The translations under genes and the position numbers were made by a program. From contig NZ_KQ970263.1 in assembly GCF_001579045.1 (NCBI RefSeq), positions 1-64,000 on the forward strand: a stretch of 64,000 bases of DNA, read 5' to 3'. A model generated the notes under the pieces. That model ran no database searches, was not told the DNA's origin, and saw nothing but the letters and a program-made list of their open reading frames with translations. Of this stretch, positions 10,391-21,010 are shown piece by piece (the stretch's first letter is position 1; each line of letters starts with the position of its first letter). Origin of the DNA: Streptococcus mitis. Lineage in GTDB: Bacteria > Bacillota > Bacilli > Lactobacillales > Streptococcaceae.

Positions 10391-10708
10391 CTATTTCAGT
10401 CCTGCTAAAAAGTCGTTAATTTGTTGCTTACTTTTACGGTCTCGATTAACAAAACGACCAATTTCCTTGTCCTTTTCTAGAACAACAAGGCTAGGAATTC
10501 CATAAACATCCCATAGTTTGGCCAAATCCATATACTGGTCTCGGTCCACTCGAATAAAGGTGAACTCTGGATTGGTCTCCTCAATTTCTGGCAAGGCAGG
10601 ATAAATATAACGGCAATCGCCACACCAGTCCGCCACAAAAAGGAAGACCTTCTTACCCTCTTTTTCCACTAAAGATGCCAATTCTTCTAAACTTGCTGGT
10701 TGTATCAT
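10391..10708 (-). CDS. Thioredoxin-family protein (WCGDC)
   Basis: A 105-residue thioredoxin fold with the redox motif WCGDC in place of the classical WCGPC (FLFVADWCGDCRYIYP) and a cis-proline segment YGIPSLVVLEK. It is cytosolic, since there is no signal peptide. The start overlaps the DUF4651 stop by four bases, so it is translationally coupled. The CGDC centre suggests a specialised thiol reductase; partners are unknown. Confidence 0.88.
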   Translation of the reverse strand: MIQPASLEELASLVEKEGKKVFLFVADWCGDCRYIYPALPEIEETNPEFTFIRVDRDQYMDLAKLWDVYGIPSLVVLEKDKEIGRFVNRDRKSKQQINDFLAGLK

Positions 10709-11004
10709 AAGACTTCCTCCTCATAGACTAGGTCTTCATTTTCATAGACAAAGGTATAATGACGACCATCCTCAAAAATGACGCCACCAACCAAGCTCTC
10801 CAGACTGCTTTCATAAACTTGAACATATAGGGTCGCAATTTCCCCCATATCTGAAAAATGGTCTCGCACAATCGCTGTCAACTCTTCCTGAGTCTTCATG
10901 AGCTTATGGTCATCTGCAATTTTTTTAGTAGCAAGGGCAAGGCTCCCAATACCAAACAGAGCCAGACCTGCCATCCACATTTTTTTAGCTTTCATACCAT
11001 TCAT
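10705..11004 (-). CDS. DUF4651-type small membrane-anchored protein
   Basis: A 99-residue protein with a hydrophobic N-terminal segment (MWMAGLALFGIGSLALA) and a small alpha/beta domain (EEEVL end) typical of the streptococcal DUF4651 proteins. No catalytic motif is visible. It is the first gene of the group with the thioredoxin, ytpR and SDR genes, and that synteny is the only hint to function. Confidence 0.7.
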   Translation of the reverse strand: MNGMKAKKMWMAGLALFGIGSLALATKKIADDHKLMKTQEELTAIVRDHFSDMGEIATLYVQVYESSLESLVGGVIFEDGRHYTFVYENEDLVYEEEVL

Positions 11005-11056
11005 TTTAACACAAAAAAGGCTTTAGGACAAATGAGGAAGCAGCAGAAAAGCAAGT

Positions 11057-11088
11057 AAAAAGCCTCTCCCTTTAAGGAAAAGGACTTC
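11057..11088 (-). terminator. Terminator after the choline-binding protein gene
   Basis: On the minus strand CCTTTTCC and GGGAGAGG pair with several G-U around a TTAAA loop, and then CTTTTT follows. The BOX element lies between it and the gene. Confidence 0.6.
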
Positions 11089-11090
11089 TT

Positions 11091-11249
11091 ATACTCAATG
11101 AAAATCAAAGAGCAAACTAGGAAGCTAGCCGCAGGCTGCTCAAAGCACTACTTTGAGGTTGTAGATAGAACTGACGAAGTCAGCTCAAAACACTGTTTTG
11201 GGGTTGTGGATGACGCTGACATGGTTTGAAGAGATTTTCGAAGAGTATT
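11091..11249 (-). repeat. BOX element (boxA-boxB-boxB-boxC type)
   Basis: On the minus strand it starts ATACTCTTCGAAAATCTC (boxA), contains two boxB-like units (ACAACCCCAAAACAGTGTTT and ACAACCTCAAAGTAGTG) and ends GCTAGCTTCCTAGTTTGC ... TTGAGTAT (boxC). BOX elements are dispersed mobile-like repeats of S. pneumoniae and close relatives. Confidence 0.93.
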
Positions 11250-11253
11250 ATTC

Positions 11254-12327
11254 TTATTGCCAGGCACCTGAGTTACCAACGTAGTAACCATCAGGGGTGT
11301 AGGTATTGCGAAGCATCTTACCTGATGAAGCTAAATAATACCACTTGCCATTATCTTTGACCCAATCATTCGCTAACATGGCTCCAGAAGAACTTACATA
11401 ATACCAGTCTTCCTTGTCATAAACCCAAGTGCTTGCTTTCATGACTCCTGAAGTTGATAAATAGTACCACTTGCCTTGGTCATAAAGCCAGTCACTCGCA
11501 ATCATGGCTCCTGATGATTTAAAGGCATACCAGTTGCTACCTTGATAAAGCCAAGTTTGATTGAACATGACCCCTTTATCATTCATAAAGTACCAAATTC
11601 CCTTGTCCTTAACCCAATCCTTCTGCACTAATTGACCTTGTTTTTGATAGTACCAGTTTTGGTTTGATTTTAGCCAACTTTCTGCTTTTACAATCGGATA
11701 AAGTTCTTTGAAAGATCCTCCATCATATTTACGACTGATAGATTTTAGTTTTTCAAGTTTCAACTCACTATTGTCATAGTCTGCCCAAGCATATACTTTT
11801 TGACCATTGACAGTCTCTGGTAAGGTAGCAGTGTAAGTCTTGGTTTGATAGTCCCATTTTGTATCAAGGTAGGTGTATTGATCACTTGATTCTTCAATAC
11901 GATAGTAACCTCTCTTTCCACTATCATTATGAATATCATCCACAACTTTCGTTGACCAGGTCCTCACTTCGTTTCCGCTCTTGGCCTCTACCTTGATATC
12001 TCCTCTATAGCCATATGGAACATAGAAATTCAGGTAACGCCCTTCTATACCAATCATAGACTTGTCCTTTTCTTGACCTAGAAAATTGACTGTCTGATCT
12101 TGACCATCGAGACTAACCGTCCACTCGATTTTCTCGGTTTTTGGCAAATCCAAGACTTTGATATCCACTTCATGACCATTGTTAAACCGAAGAATCTTGC
12201 CATCTTGATACTGTACTCCACACTTAACAACCCATTCTTCTTTAAGCTCAAATGCCTGCCCTGAATGTGGAAAAGCCAGTAAAGCTAGACCAGCTAGAGA
12301 CAAACCAAATAATGTGATTTTTTTCAT
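11254..12327 (-). CDS. Choline-binding surface protein
   Basis: 357 residues. A signal peptide (MKKITLFGLSLAGLALLAFP, cleavage probably after GQA) precedes a unique domain (about 26-215), then about six choline-binding repeats of roughly 20 residues, each with a W-Y-Y/F core (NWYYQKQGQLVQKDW, GIWYFMNDKGVMFNQTW, KWYYLSTSGVMKASTW, DWYYVSSSGAMLANDW and similar), closing with GYYVGNSGAWQ. Such repeats hold proteins to choline on teichoic acids. The N-terminal domain is not one I recognise, so I give no cbp letter. It sits between pyrG and a BOX element. Confidence 0.9.
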   Translation of the reverse strand: MKKITLFGLSLAGLALLAFPHSGQAFELKEEWVVKCGVQYQDGKILRFNNGHEVDIKVLDLPKTEKIEWTVSLDGQDQTVNFLGQEKDKSMIGIEGRYLNFYVPYGYRGDIKVEAKSGNEVRTWSTKVVDDIHNDSGKRGYYRIEESSDQYTYLDTKWDYQTKTYTATLPETVNGQKVYAWADYDNSELKLEKLKSISRKYDGGSFKELYPIVKAESWLKSNQNWYYQKQGQLVQKDWVKDKGIWYFMNDKGVMFNQTWLYQGSNWYAFKSSGAMIASDWLYDQGKWYYLSTSGVMKASTWVYDKEDWYYVSSSGAMLANDWVKDNGKWYYLASSGKMLRNTYTPDGYYVGNSGAWQ

Positions 12328-12407
12328 TATAGATCCTCCTTAGGATTTTTTATGTTAATTATATCACTATATTTTTATTTTGCAACTCATATCCTAAATA
12401 TGCAAGC

Positions 12408-12439
12408 AAAAAACCTCTGAGATTGTTCTCAAAGGTTTT
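12408..12439 (-). terminator. Terminator after pyrG
   Basis: AAAACCTTTGAGA and TCTCAGAGGTTTT pair (one mismatch) around ACAA on the minus strand, followed by T residues. Confidence 0.85.
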
Positions 12440-12446
12440 GATCTTG

Positions 12447-14066
<1,620 letters not shown>

Positions 14067-14162
14067 CTAAAATGCTCAAGGCCTTGTTAACTACGAGGGG
14101 ACATAGGAAACGAGACCCTACTAATAAGATAATCTGGGACGACTGCGCCAGATTCACAACTA

Positions 14163-14315
14163 ATACTCTTCGAAAATCTCTTCAAACTGCGTCAGCGTCG
14201 CCTTGCCGTAGATATGTGTTCCTAACTTTGTCAGTCTTATCTACAATCTCAAAATATTGTTTTGAGCAGCCTGCGGCTAGCTTCCTAGTTTGCTCTTTGA
14301 TTTTCATTGAGTATA
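14163..14315 (+). repeat. BOX element in the pyrG leader
   Basis: Plus-strand order boxA (ATACTCTTCGAAAATCTC ... GCCTTGCCGTA), one boxB-like unit (ATCTACAATCTCAAAATATT) and boxC (GCTAGCTTCCTAGTTTGC ... TTGAGTAT). It is inserted between the attenuator and the pyrG start, in antisense orientation to pyrG. Confidence 0.93.
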
Positions 14316-14333
14316 AAATACAAGAAGATAACT

Positions 14334-14396
14334 TCTTGAAAAAACAAAAATAGCTCCCTAAGAACTAGGGAGCCCCGACCTCTAAAAGAGGTGCCC
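14334..14396 (-). promoter_or_regulatory. pyrG transcription attenuator with G-slippage start
   Basis: The predicted transcript starts at 14396 with GGGC, seven bases after the -10. A small hairpin (ACCTC-TTTTA-GAGGT) is followed by a strong terminator stem GCTCCCTA/TAGGGAGC and a T-rich tail. This matches the CTP-sensing mechanism known from B. subtilis and L. lactis pyrG, in which low CTP causes repeated G addition at the 5' end and the poly-G pairs with the CUCCC strand, breaking the terminator. The mechanism here is inferred from the layout. Confidence 0.8.
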
Positions 14397-14403
14397 GAAC
14401 AAT

Positions 14404-14432
14404 ATGATACCTAAAAATAGGATAATTGTCAA
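14404..14432 (-). promoter_or_regulatory. Promoter of pyrG
   Basis: On the minus strand TTGACA (14427-14432), 17-nt spacer, TATCAT (14404-14409). It lies just beyond the rpoE stop codon, so pyrG does not depend on rpoE transcription. Confidence 0.85.
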
Positions 14433-14442
14433 TAGCTAACTT

Positions 14443-15030
14443 TTATTCCTCGATGTTTTCAGCATCATCATCTGAAAATTCGTCGTCGTCTTCGTTGAGA
14501 TCCACGTCTTCACCCAAGTCATCAGGAGCGATTTCGTTGATTTCTGCATCGTAAGCTTCCACTTCGTTTTTCTCATCATCTGGATTTTCATCATCGTATG
14601 AAAGAGCTGGATCTGCTTCGTATGCATCTTCGTCTTCTGGGTCATCTGCATTGTAGTCAATAGCATCTGAATCACCATCCATGAAGGCATTGACACGTTT
14701 TTTCTTAGCTTTTGGTGCTACTTCATCGTCGTCATTTTCTTCAAGAGCGATGATTTCTTCATCGATTTCGTCCACACCATACCATGAACGAAGACCCCAT
14801 TTGTTGTCTCCAAGTGAGATGAAGCTACCGTCAAAGTTCAACTCTGTGTAGAACAAAGGCAAGGCTTCACGGATATCGCTGTTTGATGTTCCAAGGTAGT
14901 TTTGAATTTCGTTTACAAGATCGCTAAAATGCATCTCATGATCGCGACCACGAAGTTCCAAGATAGCACGCGCTACCTCAATCATAGATAGTTCACTTTT
15001 TTCTTGCCCAGCAAATACTTCTAATTCCAA
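14443..15030 (-). CDS. rpoE: RNA polymerase delta subunit
   Basis: 195 residues: a folded N-terminal HARE-HTH domain ([20 protein letters not shown] ... [17 protein letters not shown]) and a very acidic, disordered C-terminal tail rich in D/E. Delta helps RNA polymerase recycling and promoter selectivity in Firmicutes. The frame opens further up at 15045, but the AGGAG lies inside that extension. The TTG at 15030, six bases after AGGAG, gives the usual LELEVFAG N-terminus, so I take TTG as the start. Confidence 0.95.
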   Translation of the reverse strand: MELEVFAGQEKSELSMIEVARAILELRGRDHEMHFSDLVNEIQNYLGTSNSDIREALPLFYTELNFDGSFISLGDNKWGLRSWYGVDEIDEEIIALEENDDDEVAPKAKKKRVNAFMDGDSDAIDYNADDPEDEDAYEADPALSYDDENPDDEKNEVEAYDAEINEIAPDDLGEDVDLNEDDDEFSDDDAENIEE

Positions 15031-15302
15031 AGCGTTTCTCCTCATTTATACTACTATCGCCAGAGCGAACAGACTCTGACCTCATTTTATCATTTACTCT
15101 TTATTTTACGATAATTTTGCAGAATAGTCAAAGGTTAAATGGGAGAAAGTAATAGGACTTTAGCGGAGCTAACTTCTCAAAGTAACTTCCACTTGCCTGA
15201 CCAAAGTGGAAATTAGTCTAAAACGAATTTTTATGGTGGAATTAAGTGTGAGACGTTTGATTCAAAATGAAAATCATACATAGAAATTTTTAAAAATTTT
15301 CT

Positions 15303-17981
15303 CTATCGTAAAACTGCCACTATTTCAGAAACTATATTAGCTGATTCCAAACGTAATATGGTCATTTCATCTACCTTCCCTAATAATGGCATTGCACCAT
15401 ACCAAACAATGGTTTTGTTTACCAAAAGAATAGGCGTGACTATTTTCGATTGAGTAAAAGATACTTTAATTTTCTGGCTCTTCAACTGGTCTAGCCATGC
15501 TTTATTTGCAACCGTCTCTGGTATACATATCTCAATTTGACTAATCCTAAATTCTTTTAGAAAATTCATCAGTTTTGTCTGGTGCACATAAGGTAAAACA
15601 AGTATACACTCCTGTCTTTCCCCTGCTAAGTCCTCTCTCAGCACATTCTCATATCTACTATCAACATAAACGAATTGTTTCTCCTCACCCTCAATGACAC
15701 TATAATCCATCTTTCGATAAGCTACTTGTCGTTTCTGAAACATCTTTTCTAAATAAGGAACATGAATATCCACATAATCGAAAATACGTACCAAAGACTT
15801 ATCCTTGTAGTTTCTATGAATCCGACCTGCATACTGAATCAAATTATTTTTCCAAGAAAAGGGTGCTGCCAAGATCAGCGTGTCCAACTGAGGCAAGTCA
15901 AAACCTTCGCCAATGTATTTTCCAGTAGACAACAAAACAAACCCTTTATCTAACTGTTCTAACGTCTCCAGTAAACTCGTTCTCTCTCGAACTTTGGTTT
16001 TTCCGTTAATAATATAACAGTCATCAACCTCTTTCTCTTTCAATAACTTTTCAAAGGCATCTATCTGTTGAATTCGATTGACTAAAACCAAGATATTTCG
16101 TCCTTCTGCCACTTGGTCTAGAATATCCTTAAGAATCATCTGATTCCTCACTGAGTCAGTAGCAATCCAATCACTAAGCTGTATAAAATTACTTGCTTTG
16201 GTCTTTTCAATTTCCAAATGACCAAAGGAAGTGAATCTTAGTTGCAATTGCCGTTTAAAATTCGTTTCCCTCTTATCAGCAGTATGGAGTATCTCACCAA
16301 TTCTCTGAAAAACAATAGGCTCATGACCATTCTTACGCTCAGGCGTAGCCGTCAAACCATAAAGATACTTCCCTCTAAACTGAGCAACAACTTTTTCAAA
16401 CATCAAGGCAGAGACATGATGACACTCATCCACAATCATCATCTCATACTCATCCAAAAGACTTTGACTATTTTCCAACTTAAATAGAGATTGAATCATA
16501 ACGACATCAACCAGTTTACTCAGCCATTTCTTAGTCCCACCGTACTGTCCAACATAGCCGATTACCTTTTCACGACCTGATGCCGTATAACGGATAGCCT
16601 CCTCCTCTTCGAAAGTCAAAAAGCAGTTTAAGCGATCTAGCCATTGGTCTAAGAGTTGCTTATTATGGACTAGAATAATTGTTTTTGTTTTCCGTTCAGA
16701 GATAAGAGCAGCACCTAAAACGGTCTTCCCAAAACCAGTCTCCGCATGAAGTAAACCATTTTCTTTAGAAGTCATATCTGACAGGGCTAACTCTTGCTCA
16801 AAAGTGAGTTCTCCCTTAAATTCCACGCTAATAGACCTTTGTACCTTTCTCCTATCTTCCACAGATACCTGCTTAAATTTATCTTGCAATGGATACAGCA
16901 AACCTCTTGGCAACCATAAATAATGATCGGATTCTCCAAATAAATACATTCTCTCAGGAATTTGATAGGTTGGCTGTCGCATAGCCTGCTTTAAATAAAA
17001 TTCGGGATTAGAAAATGAAGCCATATTTTTCAAGAAAAACAGTGTCTTGGGTGTCACAGACGATTTTTCAAGTTGGATAGTATTAGATAAGACGATCTGC
17101 AACTCCTTGTCCAATTCTTGCTTGCCTAACTCCTCTTGGATTAACAATGCTACTTTAGCAGTTGAAACCCTCTGAATTTCTTGTAGATACCTCCATTGGT
17201 CTTCATAAGGCTGAAACTGTTCATCCACAAAGACCGTTCGCCCTTGATGATAAGCTTCTCCTTGAAAAGGAAGGGCAATCAAATTACCAAATCCACCTTT
17301 AGGAAGAACATCCTGATTTGGAAACATGCGATCAAAAGAATCAAAGGACAGTTGCATACTTTCCTGCATTGCCAGTTCTAACAGTTTCTTTCCAAACAAG
17401 CGAGCCTCTCGACTCGGAATCGCTTCCTCAAAGAAAAACCAAATATGGAGTCCGTGACCCGAACGAGAAATCTCTAGATGGGCTTCCATCTGGCGTTCCC
17501 TGGCTATTCTTCGAATGGTTAAACCGGCGTCTTTCCAATCTCCTTCATCCAAATCCAGTACCAAAAAATAGCAGCTATCATCTAAGTGCATAGGAAAGAT
17601 ACCAATGGCTATCTCCCCACGAAAATGAGATTTCAAAACGGAATCCGTCAATGTCTGGAAACTCCGTTTTTCAGGCGGCAACTGCTTCCAACCATAATCA
17701 TAGGATGGAAAATATTGAATTTTCCCTTGATCATTGATGAAACTCTTAGCATAAACATCATAACGACCAGCAAACACGGAGGTAAACAATTGTAATTTTT
17801 CTTGCGTCGTCAAGTGACTACTTTGAAGTTGGAACATCTCCTCGAACTGAGAGCGTTCCATAACAAACTGACTCTTGTCTTTAAGACGTTTACACAAGAA
17901 AAACTCACTATCCCCATTAAAAGAAGAAAAGACATCAAGTACTTCTACCACAATTCCATCCAAAGACACAAAAACAGCCAT
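15303..17981 (-). CDS. Primase (AEP-type)-SF2 helicase protein, TOTE-like
   Basis: 892 residues. The N-terminal third contains an archaeo-eukaryotic-primase-like domain: the acidic pair in FLVLDLDEGDW (D143, D145) and the SRSGHGLHIWFFF motif (about 172-184). The middle is a superfamily 2 helicase: Walker A AETGFGKT (413-420), DECHH (518-522), TATPER, and a C-terminal helicase lobe ending YAGRIHR. The last about 80 residues (NKTIVWYGAMPLL ... LRLESANIV) resemble a degenerate PLD-type tail. This architecture fits the primase-helicases of the TOTE conflict systems, suspected of acting against foreign nucleic acid. The upstream in-frame start is rejected: AAGGAGG sits just before ATG 17981. Confidence 0.8.
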   Translation of the reverse strand: MAVFVSLDGIVVEVLDVFSSFNGDSEFFLCKRLKDKSQFVMERSQFEEMFQLQSSHLTTQEKLQLFTSVFAGRYDVYAKSFINDQGKIQYFPSYDYGWKQLPPEKRSFQTLTDSVLKSHFRGEIAIGIFPMHLDDSCYFLVLDLDEGDWKDAGLTIRRIARERQMEAHLEISRSGHGLHIWFFFEEAIPSREARLFGKKLLELAMQESMQLSFDSFDRMFPNQDVLPKGGFGNLIALPFQGEAYHQGRTVFVDEQFQPYEDQWRYLQEIQRVSTAKVALLIQEELGKQELDKELQIVLSNTIQLEKSSVTPKTLFFLKNMASFSNPEFYLKQAMRQPTYQIPERMYLFGESDHYLWLPRGLLYPLQDKFKQVSVEDRRKVQRSISVEFKGELTFEQELALSDMTSKENGLLHAETGFGKTVLGAALISERKTKTIILVHNKQLLDQWLDRLNCFLTFEEEEAIRYTASGREKVIGYVGQYGGTKKWLSKLVDVVMIQSLFKLENSQSLLDEYEMMIVDECHHVSALMFEKVVAQFRGKYLYGLTATPERKNGHEPIVFQRIGEILHTADKRETNFKRQLQLRFTSFGHLEIEKTKASNFIQLSDWIATDSVRNQMILKDILDQVAEGRNILVLVNRIQQIDAFEKLLKEKEVDDCYIINGKTKVRERTSLLETLEQLDKGFVLLSTGKYIGEGFDLPQLDTLILAAPFSWKNNLIQYAGRIHRNYKDKSLVRIFDYVDIHVPYLEKMFQKRQVAYRKMDYSVIEGEEKQFVYVDSRYENVLREDLAGERQECILVLPYVHQTKLMNFLKEFRISQIEICIPETVANKAWLDQLKSQKIKVSFTQSKIVTPILLVNKTIVWYGAMPLLGKVDEMTILRLESANIVSEIVAVLR

Positions 17982-18180
17982 AACAGTCACCTCCTTGATT
18001 CCTATAGGCTGATTATAACAAGAATAGCTGAAATTGTACACGAAAATAAAATTCGAATCGCACTCATTTTGTATGTGACTAATAGTCCGTCTCGCTCCGT
18101 AAGGTACGAGGTAAATAGAGTTTAAACGAGCAGTCTATAAAACTAAAAAACGCATATTATCAAGCGACCTATGAACTGCA

Positions 18181-18217
18181 CCCCAAAAGTTAGACAGAAA
18201 AAATCTAACTTTTGGGG
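18181..18217. repeat. Perfect 14-bp inverted repeat, IS3-type end or terminator
   Basis: CCCCAAAAGTTAGA and TCTAACTTTTGGGG flank a 9-base spacer. The outer bases (TGAACTGCA on the left, TCAGTACA on the right) resemble the terminal repeats of IS150/IS3-type elements. No transposase remains. There is no good T-run, so an IS scar is more likely than a terminator. Confidence 0.55.
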
Positions 18218-18308
18218 TCAGTACACTAAAACTTTGATGATATACGTTTTCTTATGAGAATATTTACTTCATTTTTGACTAAAATTCAATGTTTACTCAG
18301 TATTAGGA

Positions 18309-19112
18309 TTATGAAAAATCGAGGTCTAAATCTAGATACATTTTTTCTGAAGACAAATCATTTTGACCACCGAGCAAGAGATTTTCAAAAAAAGCTGTTA
18401 AAAACTCAGGACGTCGCTGTAAAATTTTTGCATTATCTAATACTAAGGCATCACGAAAATACTTGGAATGTTGCTGAAATGGTGTATTATCAATATCAAA
18501 ACCAAACTCACGAAGATACTGAATCAAAAATACCGTTACCGTCCGAGTATTTCCTTCGCGAAATGGATGAATCTGCCAGATTCCTGAAATAAAACTCTGA
18601 ATTTGTTTAACCATATCCGCCTGGGTTAGTGTTGCATATGAAACTTGTCTTTCCTGATTAAAATCATAATCCAAGGTCATTTGAATCATAGAGTAGTCAG
18701 AGTACACAACGCTTTCACCACTCAAAACAGGTTCATTCTTTGTGATATTGGTTTGACGAAATTGCCCTACCGGAATAGAGGATTCAAATATATCTTGAAA
18801 CAACTCCTTATGAATAGCAAGTAAGGTCGCAGGACTGAAGCTAAAGCCTCTTCGAGACAATAGTTCTACAATACGTAGAGAAACCAAGTCTGCCTCTTCC
18901 GTACTTGCATCAATGGTATGATGATAAGCCGTTGCATCCTCATAAACCTGCTCATAAGTCAGTTCACCCCGAGCCTGTTTCTCAGCCAAAGATTCCATAT
19001 AAGCTGATGGCACTAGATTGTCAACTTTCTGCAGACCAAAACCGATCTGCCATAAGTCACGCTTAGCTTCATAAGACAAGTTTGGATTGTCAATGTTGTA
19101 AGTTGGTTTCAT
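18309..19112 (-). CDS. Fic-domain protein (putative AMP transferase)
   Basis: 267 residues with the Fic core motif HPFREGNTRT (about 182-191) and the preceding helical bundle. Fic enzymes transfer AMP or other nucleotide moieties from NTPs to proteins. The motif departs from HPFxxGNGRxxR at two places: the second Gly is Thr189 and the last Arg position is Thr193, a variant seen in other Fic proteins. I see no obvious inhibitory (S/T)xxxE(G/N) helix at either end and no antitoxin gene next to it. It starts after AAAGGA. Confidence 0.85.
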   Translation of the reverse strand: MKPTYNIDNPNLSYEAKRDLWQIGFGLQKVDNLVPSAYMESLAEKQARGELTYEQVYEDATAYHHTIDASTEEADLVSLRIVELLSRRGFSFSPATLLAIHKELFQDIFESSIPVGQFRQTNITKNEPVLSGESVVYSDYSMIQMTLDYDFNQERQVSYATLTQADMVKQIQSFISGIWQIHPFREGNTRTVTVFLIQYLREFGFDIDNTPFQQHSKYFRDALVLDNAKILQRRPEFLTAFFENLLLGGQNDLSSEKMYLDLDLDFS

Positions 19113-19317
19113 AGAAAGATCCTTTCAATTGTTTTTCTTCAGTACCAGTAAGTCATGAAATTGGTTGGAAACTGGCTAAAACTATAAAATGCCCTCATAA
19201 TAGGTTCTATGAAATATATACTTCATCTTCATAGTGAACAAGTTACACTCAATATATCATGCAGTCATCTGGAATGTTCTTTGACTGAATAATATGATTA
19301 TCGAGATATCTCTGGAT

Positions 19318-19497
19318 AAATGAACTAATAAGTCTGACGAGCAGACTTATCAAACTCATTGGCATACACCACTATGAACTCGTTGGTCTGTTCAAATCCC
19401 AACTCAATTCCCACATTATCTGAGAAGAAAGTTGCAACGTTGTACTTATCAGGTCGGTTCGAACTTAGAGGGTTTGTTGTGTAGTAAGCTGGTTTCT
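19318..19497 (-). pseudogene. Remnant of a cytosine-5 DNA methyltransferase (N-terminal part)
   Basis: On the minus strand one frame from about 19491 reads PAYYTTNPLSSNRPDKYN, then VATFFSDNVGIELGFEQTN, then VVYANEFDKSARQTY before a stop near 19326. This aligns with motif I (FFSGxGGxELG) and the following segment of m5C methyltransferases. Just downstream another frame reads QSKNIPDD, like the next conserved stretch, showing frameshift decay. The start and the whole catalytic half are gone. It lies beside a dGTPase-like gene, suggesting a former restriction-modification locus. The rest of 19113-19575 holds nothing else I can assign. Confidence 0.7.
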
Positions 19498-19575
19498 AAA
19501 TTATAAAATCACTCAAATTTTTGCTAATTAATAATTATATAGTCACTATAAGATTAACCAAATTATTAATTTATT

Positions 19576-20991
19576 CTATTTTTCTTTTATTCTGAATAAT
19601 TTATATTTATTTTTTGGTGAGCTAAATATTTCTTTATCATATTTCACATTAAACGGATCTTCTCCAAAGTGTTTCATGTAAACTTCTATAGCATATGTGT
19701 CCATCATGCCAGAGATATAGTCTAACACTTTTCTAGCTTTAGTCTCTTTACTGTCTTCAGTGTTCCATCTGTACTCTACAGGCATTAGCATTCCATCTTC
19801 ATTGTACTCATCATTCATAAATAATTCAAAGAGTTTCGTTAAAATTTTTGTTCCAACTCTTTCATAAAGCATGATATTATCTGAACTTGTCACACATTTA
19901 AAGATAGTAGTTTTAAGTGCTTCTGCTAAATCTTTATAATTTTTAAAGCCGAGCTCTTTCTTGTTCTTTGTTCCTGTTTTTGATTGAAATTCAGGAGTTA
20001 CTGTAATAACACCGATATCTTCGATTAGTTTATTCACAATAATAGAAATTAATTCTCTTCGGAAATAAAAATCATAATCTTCAGATTGAAGTCCTTTATT
20101 TCCCTTCTCTTTTGCAAAAGTTTTTGCATTTCTTACCCATGCATTGAATGCTTTTTTAGATTCAACATTTAGTTCATTATCTTTTATATTTTCCAATCTA
20201 AAAATAAACTCATCAATTGTAAAGTAGTTGCTAGCTAATGCATCTTCTAAATCGTGAGCACAATAAGCGATTTCATCAGCAAGATCAACTATTTGGACAT
20301 CTATTGTTCTAAACGGAAAGTTATTATTTTCAAGAACGTCTTTTAGACTCTCAGATAGTTCATCATAATCATCTCTATATAAAAATTTTTTCTTTTTCTT
20401 GTCGTAAGGAATAAAATATTTGATGATTGCCGCTAAGGTACGATAAGTCAAGTTGAGACCGCTAGATTGGGGAAACTTCTTTTCAATTTTTCTTAAGACT
20501 CGAATACCTTGCGCGTTTCCTTCAAATCCAATATCAGGAGCTAGATTATTCAAAACTCTTTCTCCATGATGACCAAAAGGAGGATTTCCAACATCATGAA
20601 TTAAGGAACCTGTCTCCACCACTATGCTCATTTTTGAGAAATTTTCTTCAACCTTTTTCTCATATCGAATATGTTTTTTTGTGTTGGTGTCCTTAGATTT
20701 AGTTTGAATTTCTTTCTTAACCTTTTTCTTGAGTTCATCGACAATTCCATGAGCTATTTGTGAAACCTCAAAACTATGGGTTAATCGATTTCTATGAAAA
20801 GATTTACTGTTTACTTCAAATAGTTGCATTTTACCTTGTTGGCGTCTAAAAGAAGTTGAGTAGATAACTCTCGCGTAATCTCTTTGAAAAGAATCACGAT
20901 TTCGATTTTTCTTATTTTCCTTATGCTCTCTAAAATCTAACTTATCAACTATTTTCCATTGCTTTTTTAGAAACGTAATTAATTCTGTCAT
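19576..20991 (-). CDS. dGTPase-like HD-domain deoxynucleotide triphosphohydrolase
   Basis: 471 residues of the Dgt type. The family N-terminus RDYARVIYSTSFRRQQGKMQ is followed by the His of RLTHSFEVSQIA (H72), the HD pair in GSLIHDVGNPPFGHHGE (H132, D133) and the later Asp in DLADEIAYCAHDLEDAL. Such enzymes hydrolyse dGTP (some all dNTPs) to nucleoside and tripolyphosphate; several protect bacteria from phages by emptying the dNTP pool. It starts 19 bases after the valS stop with an AGGGTG site, so it may be transcribed through from valS. A defence role is inferred from neighbours only. Confidence 0.85.
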   Translation of the reverse strand: MTELITFLKKQWKIVDKLDFREHKENKKNRNRDSFQRDYARVIYSTSFRRQQGKMQLFEVNSKSFHRNRLTHSFEVSQIAHGIVDELKKKVKKEIQTKSKDTNTKKHIRYEKKVEENFSKMSIVVETGSLIHDVGNPPFGHHGERVLNNLAPDIGFEGNAQGIRVLRKIEKKFPQSSGLNLTYRTLAAIIKYFIPYDKKKKKFLYRDDYDELSESLKDVLENNNFPFRTIDVQIVDLADEIAYCAHDLEDALASNYFTIDEFIFRLENIKDNELNVESKKAFNAWVRNAKTFAKEKGNKGLQSEDYDFYFRRELISIIVNKLIEDIGVITVTPEFQSKTGTKNKKELGFKNYKDLAEALKTTIFKCVTSSDNIMLYERVGTKILTKLFELFMNDEYNEDGMLMPVEYRWNTEDSKETKARKVLDYISGMMDTYAIEVYMKHFGEDPFNVKYDKEIFSSPKNKYKLFRIKEK

Positions 20992-21010
20992 AATATCACC
21001 CTTGATTTTT

